A stretch of DNA of 64,000 bases from Acinetobacter baylyi DSM 14961 = CIP 107474 (lineage in GTDB: Bacteria > Pseudomonadota > Gammaproteobacteria > Pseudomonadales > Moraxellaceae), in NCBI RefSeq assembly GCF_000368685.1, contig NZ_KB849623.1, positions 186,001 through 250,000 on the forward strand, read 5' to 3'. The position numbers and the translations under genes are program-made. The notes under the pieces were generated by a model. It was not told the origin of the DNA. It worked only from the letters and a program-made list of their open reading frames with translations, and ran no database searches. Shown in pieces: positions 45,454 through 54,028 of this stretch (position 1 is the first letter of the stretch; each line of letters opens with the position of its first letter).

Positions 45454-46659
45454 CTAAATCATATTATTCATATTAACGATCGGTAGCATGACTGCAATCA
45501 CAATGACCAGTACGATGGCTGCCATCAACACCAGCATTAAAGGTTCGAGTAATGCCAACAAGGTTGAAATAAATGTCGTGACTTCACGATCCTGCATGGT
45601 CGATGCGCGTTCAAGCATCCGATCCAGCTCACCAGACGTTTCACCGCTTCGAATCATTTGTACCATCATTGGTGGAAAATAACCACATCGTTCCAGTTGT
45701 GTACCCAAGTTCCCACCTTCTGTGACTTTTTCTGCCGCATGATTGATGGCATCACGGATCACCCAGTTACTACTGACCGCGGCACCAATACGCAAGGCAT
45801 CGACCAAAGGCACGCCTGATTGAGTCAAAATAGACAGGGTACTTGCAAAGCGCGCCGAGTTTATACCACGTGATAATTTACCAAATAATGGCAATCTGAG
45901 TGTTAAACGATCAAACGCATAATGACCTGCATGGGTTCTTAAAAATCGTATAAACAAAATAATGGCAATCACGCCAAAACTCATTAAAAATGGCCAAGCA
46001 AGACGAATAAAATCACTGGCTTTCATGAGCGCAACCGTAATCCAGGGCAATGCTTCTTTGCTCTGATCAAAGGTTTTGACAATATCTGGCACCACATACG
46101 TCATTAGTCCCATCACAATGGCAAACGACATCAGCATCAGGATAATCGGATAAATCATGGCGCCCTGAACTTTCTTTTGCATGGCAAAGCGGTTTTCGGT
46201 GTAATCCGCAAGCTGATCTAAAATCAGATCTAAATGCCCTGAACGCTCACCCGCAGCAATGGTCGCAATATATAGATCAGGAAAACGGCCTGACTGCTGC
46301 ATACCTTGCGCCAGTGAATGCCCTTCTAATACCTTGGAACGTACCGAGAGCAGTAAATTCTGGACATGTGCTTTCTCACTCTGTTTAGCCACGGCACGCA
46401 ATGCCTCTTCAAGTGGAATAGCCGCAGCCACCAAGACTGATAATTGACGCGTCATTAATGCAAGATCATAGGCAGTAACTTTTTTTTGGAACCATGTATT
46501 TCCCTGACGTTTATCCTTTTGCTCGACAGGATCGACAGCAATGGGTGTCCATTCACGATCACGTAATTGTTGACGAATCTGACGGGCAGAATCTCCCTCC
46601 AGAACACCCTTTTGCTGTTTTCCAGATGCATCAAGTGCGGTAAATTGATATGCAGGCAT
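45454..46659 (-). CDS. gspF: Type II secretion inner-membrane platform protein GspF
   Basis: A 401-residue polytopic protein beginning 'MPAYQFTALDASGKQQKGVLEGDSARQIRQQL', the typical GspF N-terminus. Two repeated cytoplasmic GspF domains (about 68-195 and 270-395) each precede or follow membrane helices (about 168-190, 218-240 and 372-398). It couples the GspE ATPase to pseudopilus growth. Only gspF and gspG are present here; the other T2SS genes must be elsewhere, as is known for Acinetobacter, where the system is split over several loci. Confidence 0.94.
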   Translation of the reverse strand: MPAYQFTALDASGKQQKGVLEGDSARQIRQQLRDREWTPIAVDPVEQKDKRQGNTWFQKKVTAYDLALMTRQLSVLVAAAIPLEEALRAVAKQSEKAHVQNLLLSVRSKVLEGHSLAQGMQQSGRFPDLYIATIAAGERSGHLDLILDQLADYTENRFAMQKKVQGAMIYPIILMLMSFAIVMGLMTYVVPDIVKTFDQSKEALPWITVALMKASDFIRLAWPFLMSFGVIAIILFIRFLRTHAGHYAFDRLTLRLPLFGKLSRGINSARFASTLSILTQSGVPLVDALRIGAAVSSNWVIRDAINHAAEKVTEGGNLGTQLERCGYFPPMMVQMIRSGETSGELDRMLERASTMQDREVTTFISTLLALLEPLMLVLMAAIVLVIVIAVMLPIVNMNNMI

Positions 46660-46741
46660 TGTAATGCTCTAGTTTTTCCAAAAAATAATCATGTTGATGT
46701 TGCATCTTTCCCTCAGAATCCTTCATATTTTGGGGAATTTG

Positions 46742-46756
46742 CTCACACTGTGTGAG
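46742..46756. promoter_or_regulatory. Perfect 15-base palindrome between gspF and priA
   Basis: CTCACAC, one T, then GTGTGAG: a perfect 7+1+7 inverted repeat in the 139-base divergent spacer. It could be a dimeric repressor site. It is not a CRP/Vfr site, whose half-sites run the other way with six bases between. Confidence 0.35.
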
Positions 46757-46798
46757 TATAGTCCTGTTTAACCCCAATTAGAGTGACGAAATAAATTT

Positions 46799-49030
46799 AT
46801 GCCACTAACGCCACCCCAGCCTTCAACTGAAATTTATCGTGTTCGTGTGGCTGTTCCTGTGCATTTATACGATACTTTCGACTATAGCGTAAGCCAGCAA
46901 CAATATGAACAGGCACAAGCTGGCGCACGCGTACTGGTTTCATTTGGCAGACAATCACTGATTGGGGTAATTACTGAAAAACTCGCGCCAGATCTTCCCA
47001 TAGACCCGCGTTTTCAATTAAAAACAATACGCGAACTGATCGATCAAGCGCCTATTTTAGATACCAAAGTTTTAACTTTATTGACATGGTCGGCACATTA
47101 TTATCAATTTCCGATCGGTGAAGTCATTCAGACAGCGCTTCCAAGTTTACTCAGACAAGGTAAATCTCAAGATGTTTTAACTTATATCTGGAAAATTACC
47201 GCACATCCAGAGGCCGAATCAAAATTAAAACGTTCACAAAAACAGTATGATGCCTATCAAATTTTAAAGCTTCATCCCACTGGAACGACAGAAACTATTT
47301 TAAACTTGAGTGGTGTAGAAACTGCAACCTTACGTGCACTGGCCAAAAAAGAATTGGTTGCTTGTACACAGGAAATTCAAGACTTTACCCCGATGCCTGT
47401 GCAACTGGCACAAATGCCGCTCACACCCAATCCAGATCAGCACAATGCAATCCAACGTGTATTAAAGTCCCTGCATCATTATCAGGCATTTTTGCTAGAT
47501 GGCTTGACGGGTAGCGGCAAAACGGAAGTCTATCTTCAGATCATGCATGAAGTCCTCAAGCAGGGAAAACAAGTGCTGGTGCTGGTTCCAGAGATTGGAC
47601 TGACACCACAGACCATCTCACGTTTTAAATCCCGCTTTCATTGTGATGTTGCTTTATTACATTCTGGACTCAATGATTCCAAACGATTACAGGCATGGCA
47701 ACAAGCCAAAATGGGTAAAGCCTCGATTATTTTAGGAACACGCTCGGCCATTTATACGCCATTACCACGACTGGGCTTAATTATTCTGGATGAAGAACAT
47801 GATTTGTCTTATAAGCAACAGGAAGGTTTTCGCTATCATGCGCGAGACGTTGCCCTATATCGTGGTTATTTAGAACAATGCCCTGTAATATTAGGCTCGG
47901 CGACCCCCAGTATAGACAGTTATCATCTGGTGGAACAAAATAAGCTTGAGCTACTCCAGCTCAATCAGCGTGCTGGTGTCGCGCTATTACCTAAAATGCA
48001 CCTGATCGATCTCAAGGTTGCCAAAAAGAATGAGGGACTCAGCCAGATTCTCATCGATCAGATTCAACACACACTGGATCGTCAGGAACAGGTGCTGATT
48101 TTTTTAAATCGACGTGGCTATGCGCCTGTTCTGGTCTGTGAAAGCTGTGGCTGGCAAGCCAATTGTCCAAATTGCGATGCGCATTTCACATTACACACTC
48201 AGCCTTATGGTTATTTACATTGTCATCATTGTGGAACGATTCATCGTTTGCCCGAGACCTGTCCCGAATGTCATCATCACACCTTAAAAACGCTGGGCAT
48301 GGGAACAGCAAAGGTGGAAGAACATCTGAAAACACTGTTTCCTGAACACGATGTGATTCGAGTCGATCGTGACAGTACCAGTCGTGTCGGAAGCTGGCAA
48401 AAAATCTATGACCGAATCCAGCACAATAAACCCATGATTCTGTTAGGCACACAAATGCTGGCCAAGGGGCATCATTTCCCTTATGTAACGCTAGTGGCTA
48501 TTCTGGATATTGATGCAGGGTTATTAAGTGTCGATGTTCGCGCACCTGAACGAACAGCTCAATTAATTGTGCAGGTGGCAGGTCGTGCAGGTCGCGGTGA
48601 ACATAAAGGTCATGTCTATATGCAAACCTTGCGTCCAGATCATCCGATGCTGACGACACTGATTGAAAAAGACTATCGGGCTGTGGCGAAAGATATGCTT
48701 GAAGAGCGAAAAGCAGCACGATTACCGCCTTATCGCTACAGTGTACTCATTCGATGTGAATCACGTGATCGGGATTATAGTCAGGCTTTCTTGCAAGAGA
48801 TTGCGCAGATGCTTCAGCATCAAGCGGGCGACAGTATAGAAATTTGGGGACCCATTCCTGCCCCGATGGAACGTAAAGCAGGACGTTATCGGGCACATAT
48901 GGTGATCTTGGCGCAAGATCGGGCGCGTCTACATTTCTTCTTGCGTCCATGGTGGGCTGAGGTGATTCAACTCCCTCGTCAGCATCAATTACGTTTATCA
49001 ATTGATGTTGATCCACAGGAATTTAACTGA
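46799..49030 (+). CDS. priA: Primosomal replication protein N' (PriA helicase)
   Basis: A 743-residue 3'-5' DNA helicase that restarts stalled forks. The N-terminal DNA 3'-end-binding domain spans about 10-110. The Walker A motif 'GLTGSGKTEVY' is near residue 240, and 'LDEEHDLSYKQ' is the DEAH box. Eight cysteines in the zinc region ('CESCGWQANCPNC' and 'CHHCG...CPEC', about 445-490) complete the domain set, followed by helicase motifs V/VI in 'QVAGRAGRG'. The length is as usual. It is divergent from gspF. Confidence 0.95.
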   Translation: MPLTPPQPSTEIYRVRVAVPVHLYDTFDYSVSQQQYEQAQAGARVLVSFGRQSLIGVITEKLAPDLPIDPRFQLKTIRELIDQAPILDTKVLTLLTWSAHYYQFPIGEVIQTALPSLLRQGKSQDVLTYIWKITAHPEAESKLKRSQKQYDAYQILKLHPTGTTETILNLSGVETATLRALAKKELVACTQEIQDFTPMPVQLAQMPLTPNPDQHNAIQRVLKSLHHYQAFLLDGLTGSGKTEVYLQIMHEVLKQGKQVLVLVPEIGLTPQTISRFKSRFHCDVALLHSGLNDSKRLQAWQQAKMGKASIILGTRSAIYTPLPRLGLIILDEEHDLSYKQQEGFRYHARDVALYRGYLEQCPVILGSATPSIDSYHLVEQNKLELLQLNQRAGVALLPKMHLIDLKVAKKNEGLSQILIDQIQHTLDRQEQVLIFLNRRGYAPVLVCESCGWQANCPNCDAHFTLHTQPYGYLHCHHCGTIHRLPETCPECHHHTLKTLGMGTAKVEEHLKTLFPEHDVIRVDRDSTSRVGSWQKIYDRIQHNKPMILLGTQMLAKGHHFPYVTLVAILDIDAGLLSVDVRAPERTAQLIVQVAGRAGRGEHKGHVYMQTLRPDHPMLTTLIEKDYRAVAKDMLEERKAARLPPYRYSVLIRCESRDRDYSQAFLQEIAQMLQHQAGDSIEIWGPIPAPMERKAGRYRAHMVILAQDRARLHFFLRPWWAEVIQLPRQHQLRLSIDVDPQEFN

Positions 49031-49103
49031 AATTTAAACATCATGGGTGGATAATGCTAAAGTTTTATCCACTGCTATATGATTGATTGCCTCAGAGTCG
49101 CCC

Positions 49104-50948
49104 ATGTCCTTACTGTTACAAATCACCATTTTCCTAGGTGCTGCCCTTCTTCTTGTACCGCTGGGTAAACACTTGGGTATTGCGACTGTCCTTGGTTATT
49201 TGTTTACAGGTATCCTGCTAGGACCCAGTATTTTAAATATTGCGAGTGATGCCAATGCCATTTTACATATGGCCGATTTTGGCGTGATTTTATTGATGTT
49301 TCTGATTGGACTGGAATTGCAGCCACAACGACTGTGGCAGTTACGTCATTCCATTTTTGTGATGGGCAGCTTACAAGTGGTGCTGACAGGCATTGTGCTG
49401 ATAGCCGTGATTATTTTGCTATTCAAGCTGGATATTGCCAGTGGTTTTGTACTCGGTTTTGCACTGGCACTCTCCTCAACTGCCTTTGTTTTACAACTGC
49501 TTGCAGAAAAACAGCAACTGAGTACCACGTATGGTCAGCAGTCTTTTTCAATTTTGCTGTTTCAGGATATTGCAGCGATTCCGCTACTGGCCATGATTCC
49601 ATTATTAACTGGAACCTCATCTACACACCATGGTATTGCCTATTTCGCTGCGATTATTGCGACATTTACAGGGCTATTTTTATTTAGCCGCTATATCATG
49701 CGGCCATTTTTTCGTTTTGTTGCCAAAAGTGGTGCAACAGAACTGATCACTGCGGTTGGGCTATTTATTGTGCTGGGTGTGGTGATGCTGATGGACTTAT
49801 TAGGAATCAGCACAACTCTTGGTGCATTTTTAACAGGCGTTCTTCTCGCAGATTCAGAATTTAGACACGAACTTGAAGCAAGTATCGCGCCATTCAAAGG
49901 CCTTTTACTTGGTCTATTTTTCATGACCGTGGGCATGACCACTCAAGTTTCACTTCTCCTTGATATGCCTTGGCTGATTATTGGTGGTGCGCTGGGTCTA
50001 ATTCTGATCAAAGGCATCGTGCTGACCGCAATCTCGCGCTATTTTAAATATAGCTGGCAAAACAGTCTGCTGCTGGCTGCCTGCTTGGCACAGGGCGGTG
50101 AATTTGCCTTTGTGATTCTGAAAGTAGCGCAAAAAGAAGGGGTTCTTGCTCAAGCGATGACGGATCCAGTGATTTTGATTGTCACTGTGTCTATGGTCAT
50201 GACACCTATATGCTATTGGCTTATTCAGAAACAGATTCTGCCTTTGTTTTCTAAGGAACATCCACCTGAGTATGATGCTATTCCACAGCATGAACATCCC
50301 ATGATTATCGCGGGTTTTGGTCGTTTTGGTCAGATCATTGCCCGGAATGCACGTCTCAATCATATTGGGTTTACTGCCATTGACAATAATCTCCAGCAAA
50401 TCGATTTTGTCAGACGTTACGGTGGCACATTATACTATGGTGACATCACCCAACCCGATATTTTACGTGCCGCAGGCATTGAAAAAGCAAAGGTTTTTAT
50501 TTTAGCGATTGATGATGTCGAAGATAGTATGAATGTCGCACGTCACATTCGTCTCAATTATCCTCAAATCACGCTGATGGTCAGAGCAAGAGATCGTTAT
50601 CAGGTTCATCTATTACGTGATCTTGGGGTTGAGCATATCTGGCGTGAAACTTATCTCTCGTCGTTAGGTATGGCCTATCGTGCTTTATGCGAATTAGGTA
50701 TTCCAGAACAACAAGCCTATGACAATATCGAACTGTTTAGAGACTATGATGAAAAGTTGTTGACCCAGCAGCAAAATATTTACAATGATGAGCAGAAAGT
50801 TTTTGAGACGCATCGAAATGCACTGGCAGAACTCGAACATTTGTTTGAAAGTGATGAACGTCATCAAACTAAACGTAATTCTGAGGTTAATTTAAAACGC
50901 GGACTGGAAAATCATCGGATTGATGTTACACGAGATGATCCTTTATGA
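49104..50948 (+). CDS. Monovalent cation:proton antiporter-2 (KefB/KefC-like)
   Basis: From the ATG at 49104 the product is 614 residues; a TTG at 49083 would add seven. About 12 membrane helices lie in the first 385 residues, including 'VILLMFLIGLELQP' and 'LSSTAFVLQLL'. An RCK-N (TrkA-N) domain follows (about 397-520), with the dinucleotide motif 'IIAGFGRFGQIIARN' and 'TAIDNNLQQ'. This is the KefB/KefC plan of potassium/proton exchange gated by glutathione adducts. The C-terminal tail (530-614) is charged. The ancillary KefG/KefF gene is absent nearby, so the exact role is uncertain. Confidence 0.88.
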   Translation: MSLLLQITIFLGAALLLVPLGKHLGIATVLGYLFTGILLGPSILNIASDANAILHMADFGVILLMFLIGLELQPQRLWQLRHSIFVMGSLQVVLTGIVLIAVIILLFKLDIASGFVLGFALALSSTAFVLQLLAEKQQLSTTYGQQSFSILLFQDIAAIPLLAMIPLLTGTSSTHHGIAYFAAIIATFTGLFLFSRYIMRPFFRFVAKSGATELITAVGLFIVLGVVMLMDLLGISTTLGAFLTGVLLADSEFRHELEASIAPFKGLLLGLFFMTVGMTTQVSLLLDMPWLIIGGALGLILIKGIVLTAISRYFKYSWQNSLLLAACLAQGGEFAFVILKVAQKEGVLAQAMTDPVILIVTVSMVMTPICYWLIQKQILPLFSKEHPPEYDAIPQHEHPMIIAGFGRFGQIIARNARLNHIGFTAIDNNLQQIDFVRRYGGTLYYGDITQPDILRAAGIEKAKVFILAIDDVEDSMNVARHIRLNYPQITLMVRARDRYQVHLLRDLGVEHIWRETYLSSLGMAYRALCELGIPEQQAYDNIELFRDYDEKLLTQQQNIYNDEQKVFETHRNALAELEHLFESDERHQTKRNSEVNLKRGLENHRIDVTRDDPL

Positions 50949-50998
50949 CTTGTGTTTTACAATATTGACACCATTAAGACAGGGTTATGGAGAAAAAT

Positions 50999-51874
50999 AT
51001 GTCTGACCTACGCCAACGCTTTTATATTGAGGACTGCCCTGTTCGTGGAGAAGTCGTTCATCTTGAAGAAGCATTACAAACCATTTTGTCGCAACGTCCT
51101 TACCAGCCTGCAGTTCAAATATTGCTTGGTGAAATGCTCAGTGCAACGGCGTTACTGGCAAGCACCCTTAAGATTAAAGGTCGTATCAGCCTACAGATTC
51201 AGGCATCGGGAACACTTAAATGGGCAATGGCTGAATGTACGCATCTGGGTGAAGTGCGTGGTTTGGCAGACTATGAAGACGATCCGCATTTTCAAGAGGC
51301 TTCCGATAGCAGTACGGTATTAAAAACCCTGCAAAACCCAGTTCTGTTTATCAATATTGAACCTGAGTTTGGGGAGCGTTATCAAGGGATCGTACCACTT
51401 GACCAACCGACACTCGCTCGTTGTTTGATGCAGTATTACGATTTGTCTGCGCAGATTCCTACCCATATTGTATTGGCTACCACCACTGAACGCTCTGGTG
51501 GTTTACTGATCCAGTTATTGCCTCGTAATAACGAAGAAGAACAGCAACTGATTGATGAAGACATCTGGCCACGCTTGACCATGCTGACAGAAACGCTGAA
51601 ATCAGAAGAACTTACACAGCTCTCGGCCAATGAAATTCTGTATCGCCTCTATAACGAAGAGCAAGTAAAACTTCCTGAAATCGAGCAGCTTAAGTTTGGT
51701 TGCACCTGCTCTAAAGAGCGTTGTGCTAATGCCCTGATCCAGATCGGTGTCGATGCTGTACGTGAAACACTGGCCGAACAAAATCCAATTTTAATGGATT
51801 GTCAATTCTGTCAGGCCAGATACACCTTTACTGCTGAAGAAGCTTTGGGTTTATTTGGTGAGCATTTGAGTTAA
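50999..51874 (+). CDS. hslO: Redox-regulated chaperone Hsp33
   Basis: The ATG at 50999 (291 residues) has GGAGA six to seven bases upstream; the ATG at 50987 includes this site and is rejected. The C-terminal zinc/redox switch has four cysteines in 'FGCTCSKERC'-type and 'MDCQFCQARY' motifs. Hsp33 loses zinc and forms disulfides under oxidative stress, then holds unfolding proteins. The N-terminal domain has the usual 'RGEVVHLEEALQTIL' and 'GEMLSATALLASTLK'. Two hairpins follow, the second a terminator. Confidence 0.95.
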   Translation: MSDLRQRFYIEDCPVRGEVVHLEEALQTILSQRPYQPAVQILLGEMLSATALLASTLKIKGRISLQIQASGTLKWAMAECTHLGEVRGLADYEDDPHFQEASDSSTVLKTLQNPVLFINIEPEFGERYQGIVPLDQPTLARCLMQYYDLSAQIPTHIVLATTTERSGGLLIQLLPRNNEEEQQLIDEDIWPRLTMLTETLKSEELTQLSANEILYRLYNEEQVKLPEIEQLKFGCTCSKERCANALIQIGVDAVRETLAEQNPILMDCQFCQARYTFTAEEALGLFGEHLS

Positions 51875-51889
51875 TCAACACGATGCTAT

Positions 51890-51961
51890 ATCGGCGTTAC
51901 TTATAACGCCGATTATATTGCATAGGGCCTGATCAGAATATTTCTCTGGTCAGGCCTTTTT
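51890..51961 (+). terminator. Tandem hairpins with terminator after hslO
   Basis: A 10-bp stem (51890-51899 with 51904-51913) lies just after the hslO stop. A second, 11-bp stem with one G-T pair (51926-51936 with 51946-51956) is followed by five Ts, giving an intrinsic terminator. Confidence 0.82.
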
Positions 51962-52076
51962 CATAGACATTAGCGTTGCCAAAAACCCACATTTTGTTGT
52001 TGATTTTGTCTTGTAATTGATCAAGTTATCATCATATATATAGAAATATATCACTTCAAATATTCAAAGAGCTTTT

Positions 52077-53018
52077 ATGGCACAAAATTATTATGAAGAA
52101 CTTGGAGTCACCCGCGATGCAACTCCAGATGAAATAAAAAAGAGCTATCGCAAACTTGCCCGAAAGTATCATCCCGATGTAAGTAAGGAGGCAGATGCTG
52201 AGGCTAAAATGCAGGCAATCAATGTCGCTTACGATACACTCAGCAATCCAGAGAAAAAAACTGAATATGATCAAATGCTAGATCATCCTCAAGGCTTTTC
52301 TGGTTTTGGACAAGGTACTCCAGGTGGTGCAGGTTTTGATGGTGGACAATTTTACCAGCAAGGTCATGCTTCCGATTTTAGTGGCTTTGAAGATTTATTT
52401 GGTCGTTTCGGAGCGGGTTTTGGTGGCAGTAATCAGCAGTATCAACGCCAGACACGTAGCTATCGCGGTGAAGATCAACATGCCAGTATTGAAGTTGATC
52501 TTGAGGTTGCCTATCACGGTACTACCCAGAATCTGACTTTACAGATTCCAACCTTAAATGCTTATGGTGAGCCTGAAGTTCAGCGTAAAACTTTACAAGT
52601 GAAAATTCCAAAAGGAATGAAAGAAGGCCAGCAAATCCGCTTGAATGGACAAGGTCAGGCTGGAATCAACGGCGGTGAAAATGGTGATCTTTACATTGAA
52701 ATTCAATATAAAGACACTGATCGGATACACGTTGAAGGTGTTGATGTTTATTACACTATTGATGTTGCACCATGGGAAGCTGCACTCGGTAAAAATATTG
52801 AAGTGATGACTCCAAGTGGACGCTTGAATGTCAATTTACCTAAAAATGCCCGAACAGGTCAGCAGTTGCGTTTGAAAGATAAAGGCATTCCAAACAAAAC
52901 ACCTGGAAATCTTTATCTGGTGTTGAATATTGTATTGCCAGAAGCACAAACTGAACAACAACAGCAAGCCTATGAAACACTCGCTCAGGCATTTGCCTCA
53001 TTTAAGCCACGTGGATAA
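52077..53018 (+). CDS. cbpA: Curved-DNA-binding protein / DnaJ-like co-chaperone CbpA
   Basis: A 313-residue J-domain protein. The J-domain (1-70) has H32-P33-D34. A Gly/Phe-rich linker (about 75-130) and a DnaJ C-terminal substrate domain (about 140-305) follow. The cysteine-rich zinc domain of DnaJ is absent, which identifies the CbpA type. It stimulates DnaK and binds curved DNA. The modulator gene cbpM follows after 11 bases, confirming the assignment. The start at 52077 follows AAGAGC. Confidence 0.93.
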   Translation: MAQNYYEELGVTRDATPDEIKKSYRKLARKYHPDVSKEADAEAKMQAINVAYDTLSNPEKKTEYDQMLDHPQGFSGFGQGTPGGAGFDGGQFYQQGHASDFSGFEDLFGRFGAGFGGSNQQYQRQTRSYRGEDQHASIEVDLEVAYHGTTQNLTLQIPTLNAYGEPEVQRKTLQVKIPKGMKEGQQIRLNGQGQAGINGGENGDLYIEIQYKDTDRIHVEGVDVYYTIDVAPWEAALGKNIEVMTPSGRLNVNLPKNARTGQQLRLKDKGIPNKTPGNLYLVLNIVLPEAQTEQQQQAYETLAQAFASFKPRG

Positions 53019-53029
53019 GGAGCCCGCAT

Positions 53030-53353
53030 ATGTCTAAGATTCATTATCGTGAAGTGATCTGCCAAGGTGACTTGAATGTCGAAATCCTGGATGAGCAACG
53101 TGGTTTAAGCTTAACGCATTTTGCTCAAGTCTGTGGTCAGAGCCCAGATTGGGTGTTACAACTGATTGAATATGATATTTTATCGGCCACTCATCCACAT
53201 CAGCATCAGTTTTTAAGTGAAGATGTTTCTAGGGCACGCCGTGCCTACCGTCTACAACGTGACTTTGATGCCAGCCTGCCGGCTGTTGCTTTAATGCTAG
53301 ATCTGCTTGATGAAGTGCATCAGTTGCGCCGTAAGGTTCGTCACCTTCCTTAG
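53030..53353 (+). CDS. cbpM: Chaperone modulator CbpM
   Basis: A 107-residue MerR-like helix protein. 'LSLTHFAQVCGQSPDWVLQLIEYDIL' resembles the HTH of the MerR fold, and 'SRARRAYRLQRDFDASLPAVALMLDLLDEVHQLRRKV' is the family's long C-terminal helix. CbpM binds the J-domain of CbpA and blocks its work with DnaK. Its ATG follows AAGGAG at seven bases. It is the second gene of the cbpA-cbpM operon. Confidence 0.92.
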   Translation: MSKIHYREVICQGDLNVEILDEQRGLSLTHFAQVCGQSPDWVLQLIEYDILSATHPHQHQFLSEDVSRARRAYRLQRDFDASLPAVALMLDLLDEVHQLRRKVRHLP

Positions 53354-53369
53354 CTTTGGCTCTTTTCTA

Positions 53370-53398
53370 TTTTCGCGATAATCTGATTATCGCGAAAA
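53370..53398. repeat. 13-bp perfect inverted repeat after cbpM
   Basis: TTTTCGCGATAAT and ATTATCGCGAAAA flank three bases (CTG). It lies between convergent cbpA-cbpM and crcB. Neither strand has a T-run after the stem, so it is not a standard intrinsic terminator, although it may still protect or end transcripts. Confidence 0.7.
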
Positions 53399-53460
53399 TA
53401 TGACTCGACTAAGCATTCAATTATTTGTAGCTATACTTATCACTGGTGAGCATGCTCTAT

Positions 53461-53841
53461 TTAGTGTTGGCTTAACCATTGATAAGACAATAGACCTAAA
53501 ACAGTGCAGAGCAATGATCCCATCAAATGAATAGTGATAAGCGCAATGGCAAAACCATATTTCTGCTGTTGTAACAGATCAATCACTTCGGCTGAAAATG
53601 TCGAAAATGTGGTTAGAGCACCACAAAAGCCAGTAATCACAAATAATTTATAATTAGAACTAAGCTGCATATTGGCAAACAGGGCAATTGCAAAGCCGAT
53701 GATAAAACCACCCACCAGATTCACTAAAATGGTACCAAGCGGAAAATTTTGAAAGGTTGAATTAAACTTAAGACCAACAAACCAGCGTAGCCATGCACCC
53801 AATACAGCACCACAGGCAATTGAAAGCAAGGAAGAATACAT
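53461..53841 (-). CDS. crcB: Fluoride-specific ion channel CrcB (Fluc)
   Basis: The ATG at 53841 (126 residues) has AGGAG seven bases upstream; the ATG two codons earlier would sit one base from that site. Four membrane helices are visible (about 2-22, 32-55, 65-85 and 97-120). Family motifs are 'GAVLGAWLRWFVGL', 'GTILVNLVGGFIIGF' and 'FCGALTTFSTFSAEV'. Fluc channels work as antiparallel dimers and expel fluoride. A fluoride riboswitch lies directly upstream, fixing both function and regulation. Confidence 0.95.
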   Translation of the reverse strand: MYSSLLSIACGAVLGAWLRWFVGLKFNSTFQNFPLGTILVNLVGGFIIGFAIALFANMQLSSNYKLFVITGFCGALTTFSTFSAEVIDLLQQQKYGFAIALITIHLMGSLLCTVLGLLSYQWLSQH

Positions 53842-53911
53842 ATACATGCTCCTGATGAATATTCAGACAGAGCACGCACAATACATCTACGCCCCTGCTG
53901 AAAAGAGGTAA

Positions 53912-53970
53912 CGTAGACATCATTAGCCAGAACGGCGGTTTTTGCGAGGAGGAATGTCATCTCCTATCTG
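53912..53970 (-). promoter_or_regulatory. Fluoride riboswitch (crcB motif) upstream of crcB
   Basis: On the minus strand the leader reads AGGAGATGACATTCC, then CTCC, an A-rich linker, ACCGCC, GGCTAATGATG and TCTACG. These blocks match the crcB-motif consensus (GGNGATGGCATTCC, CC, ACCGC..., GCTGATGATGCCTAC) in order and spacing. The motif includes the segments that form the pseudoknot and ion pocket. In the family, fluoride binding turns on fluoride exporters. The 3' end (TCTACG) can pair with CGTAGA at 53886-53891, about 40 bases before the Shine-Dalgarno. No T-run follows that alternative stem, so the output step is not obvious. Confidence 0.9.
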
Positions 53971-54028
53971 TCGAGTTTAGCCTAGCACTTTCACAATGTG
54001 AAGTCTGTGATCGTATCAATTTGGACGC

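Noticed and set aside
46742..46756. CRP/Vfr site reading of the gspF-priA palindrome
   Set aside because: CRP half-sites are TGTGA, six bases, TCACA; here the order is reversed with a single central base.
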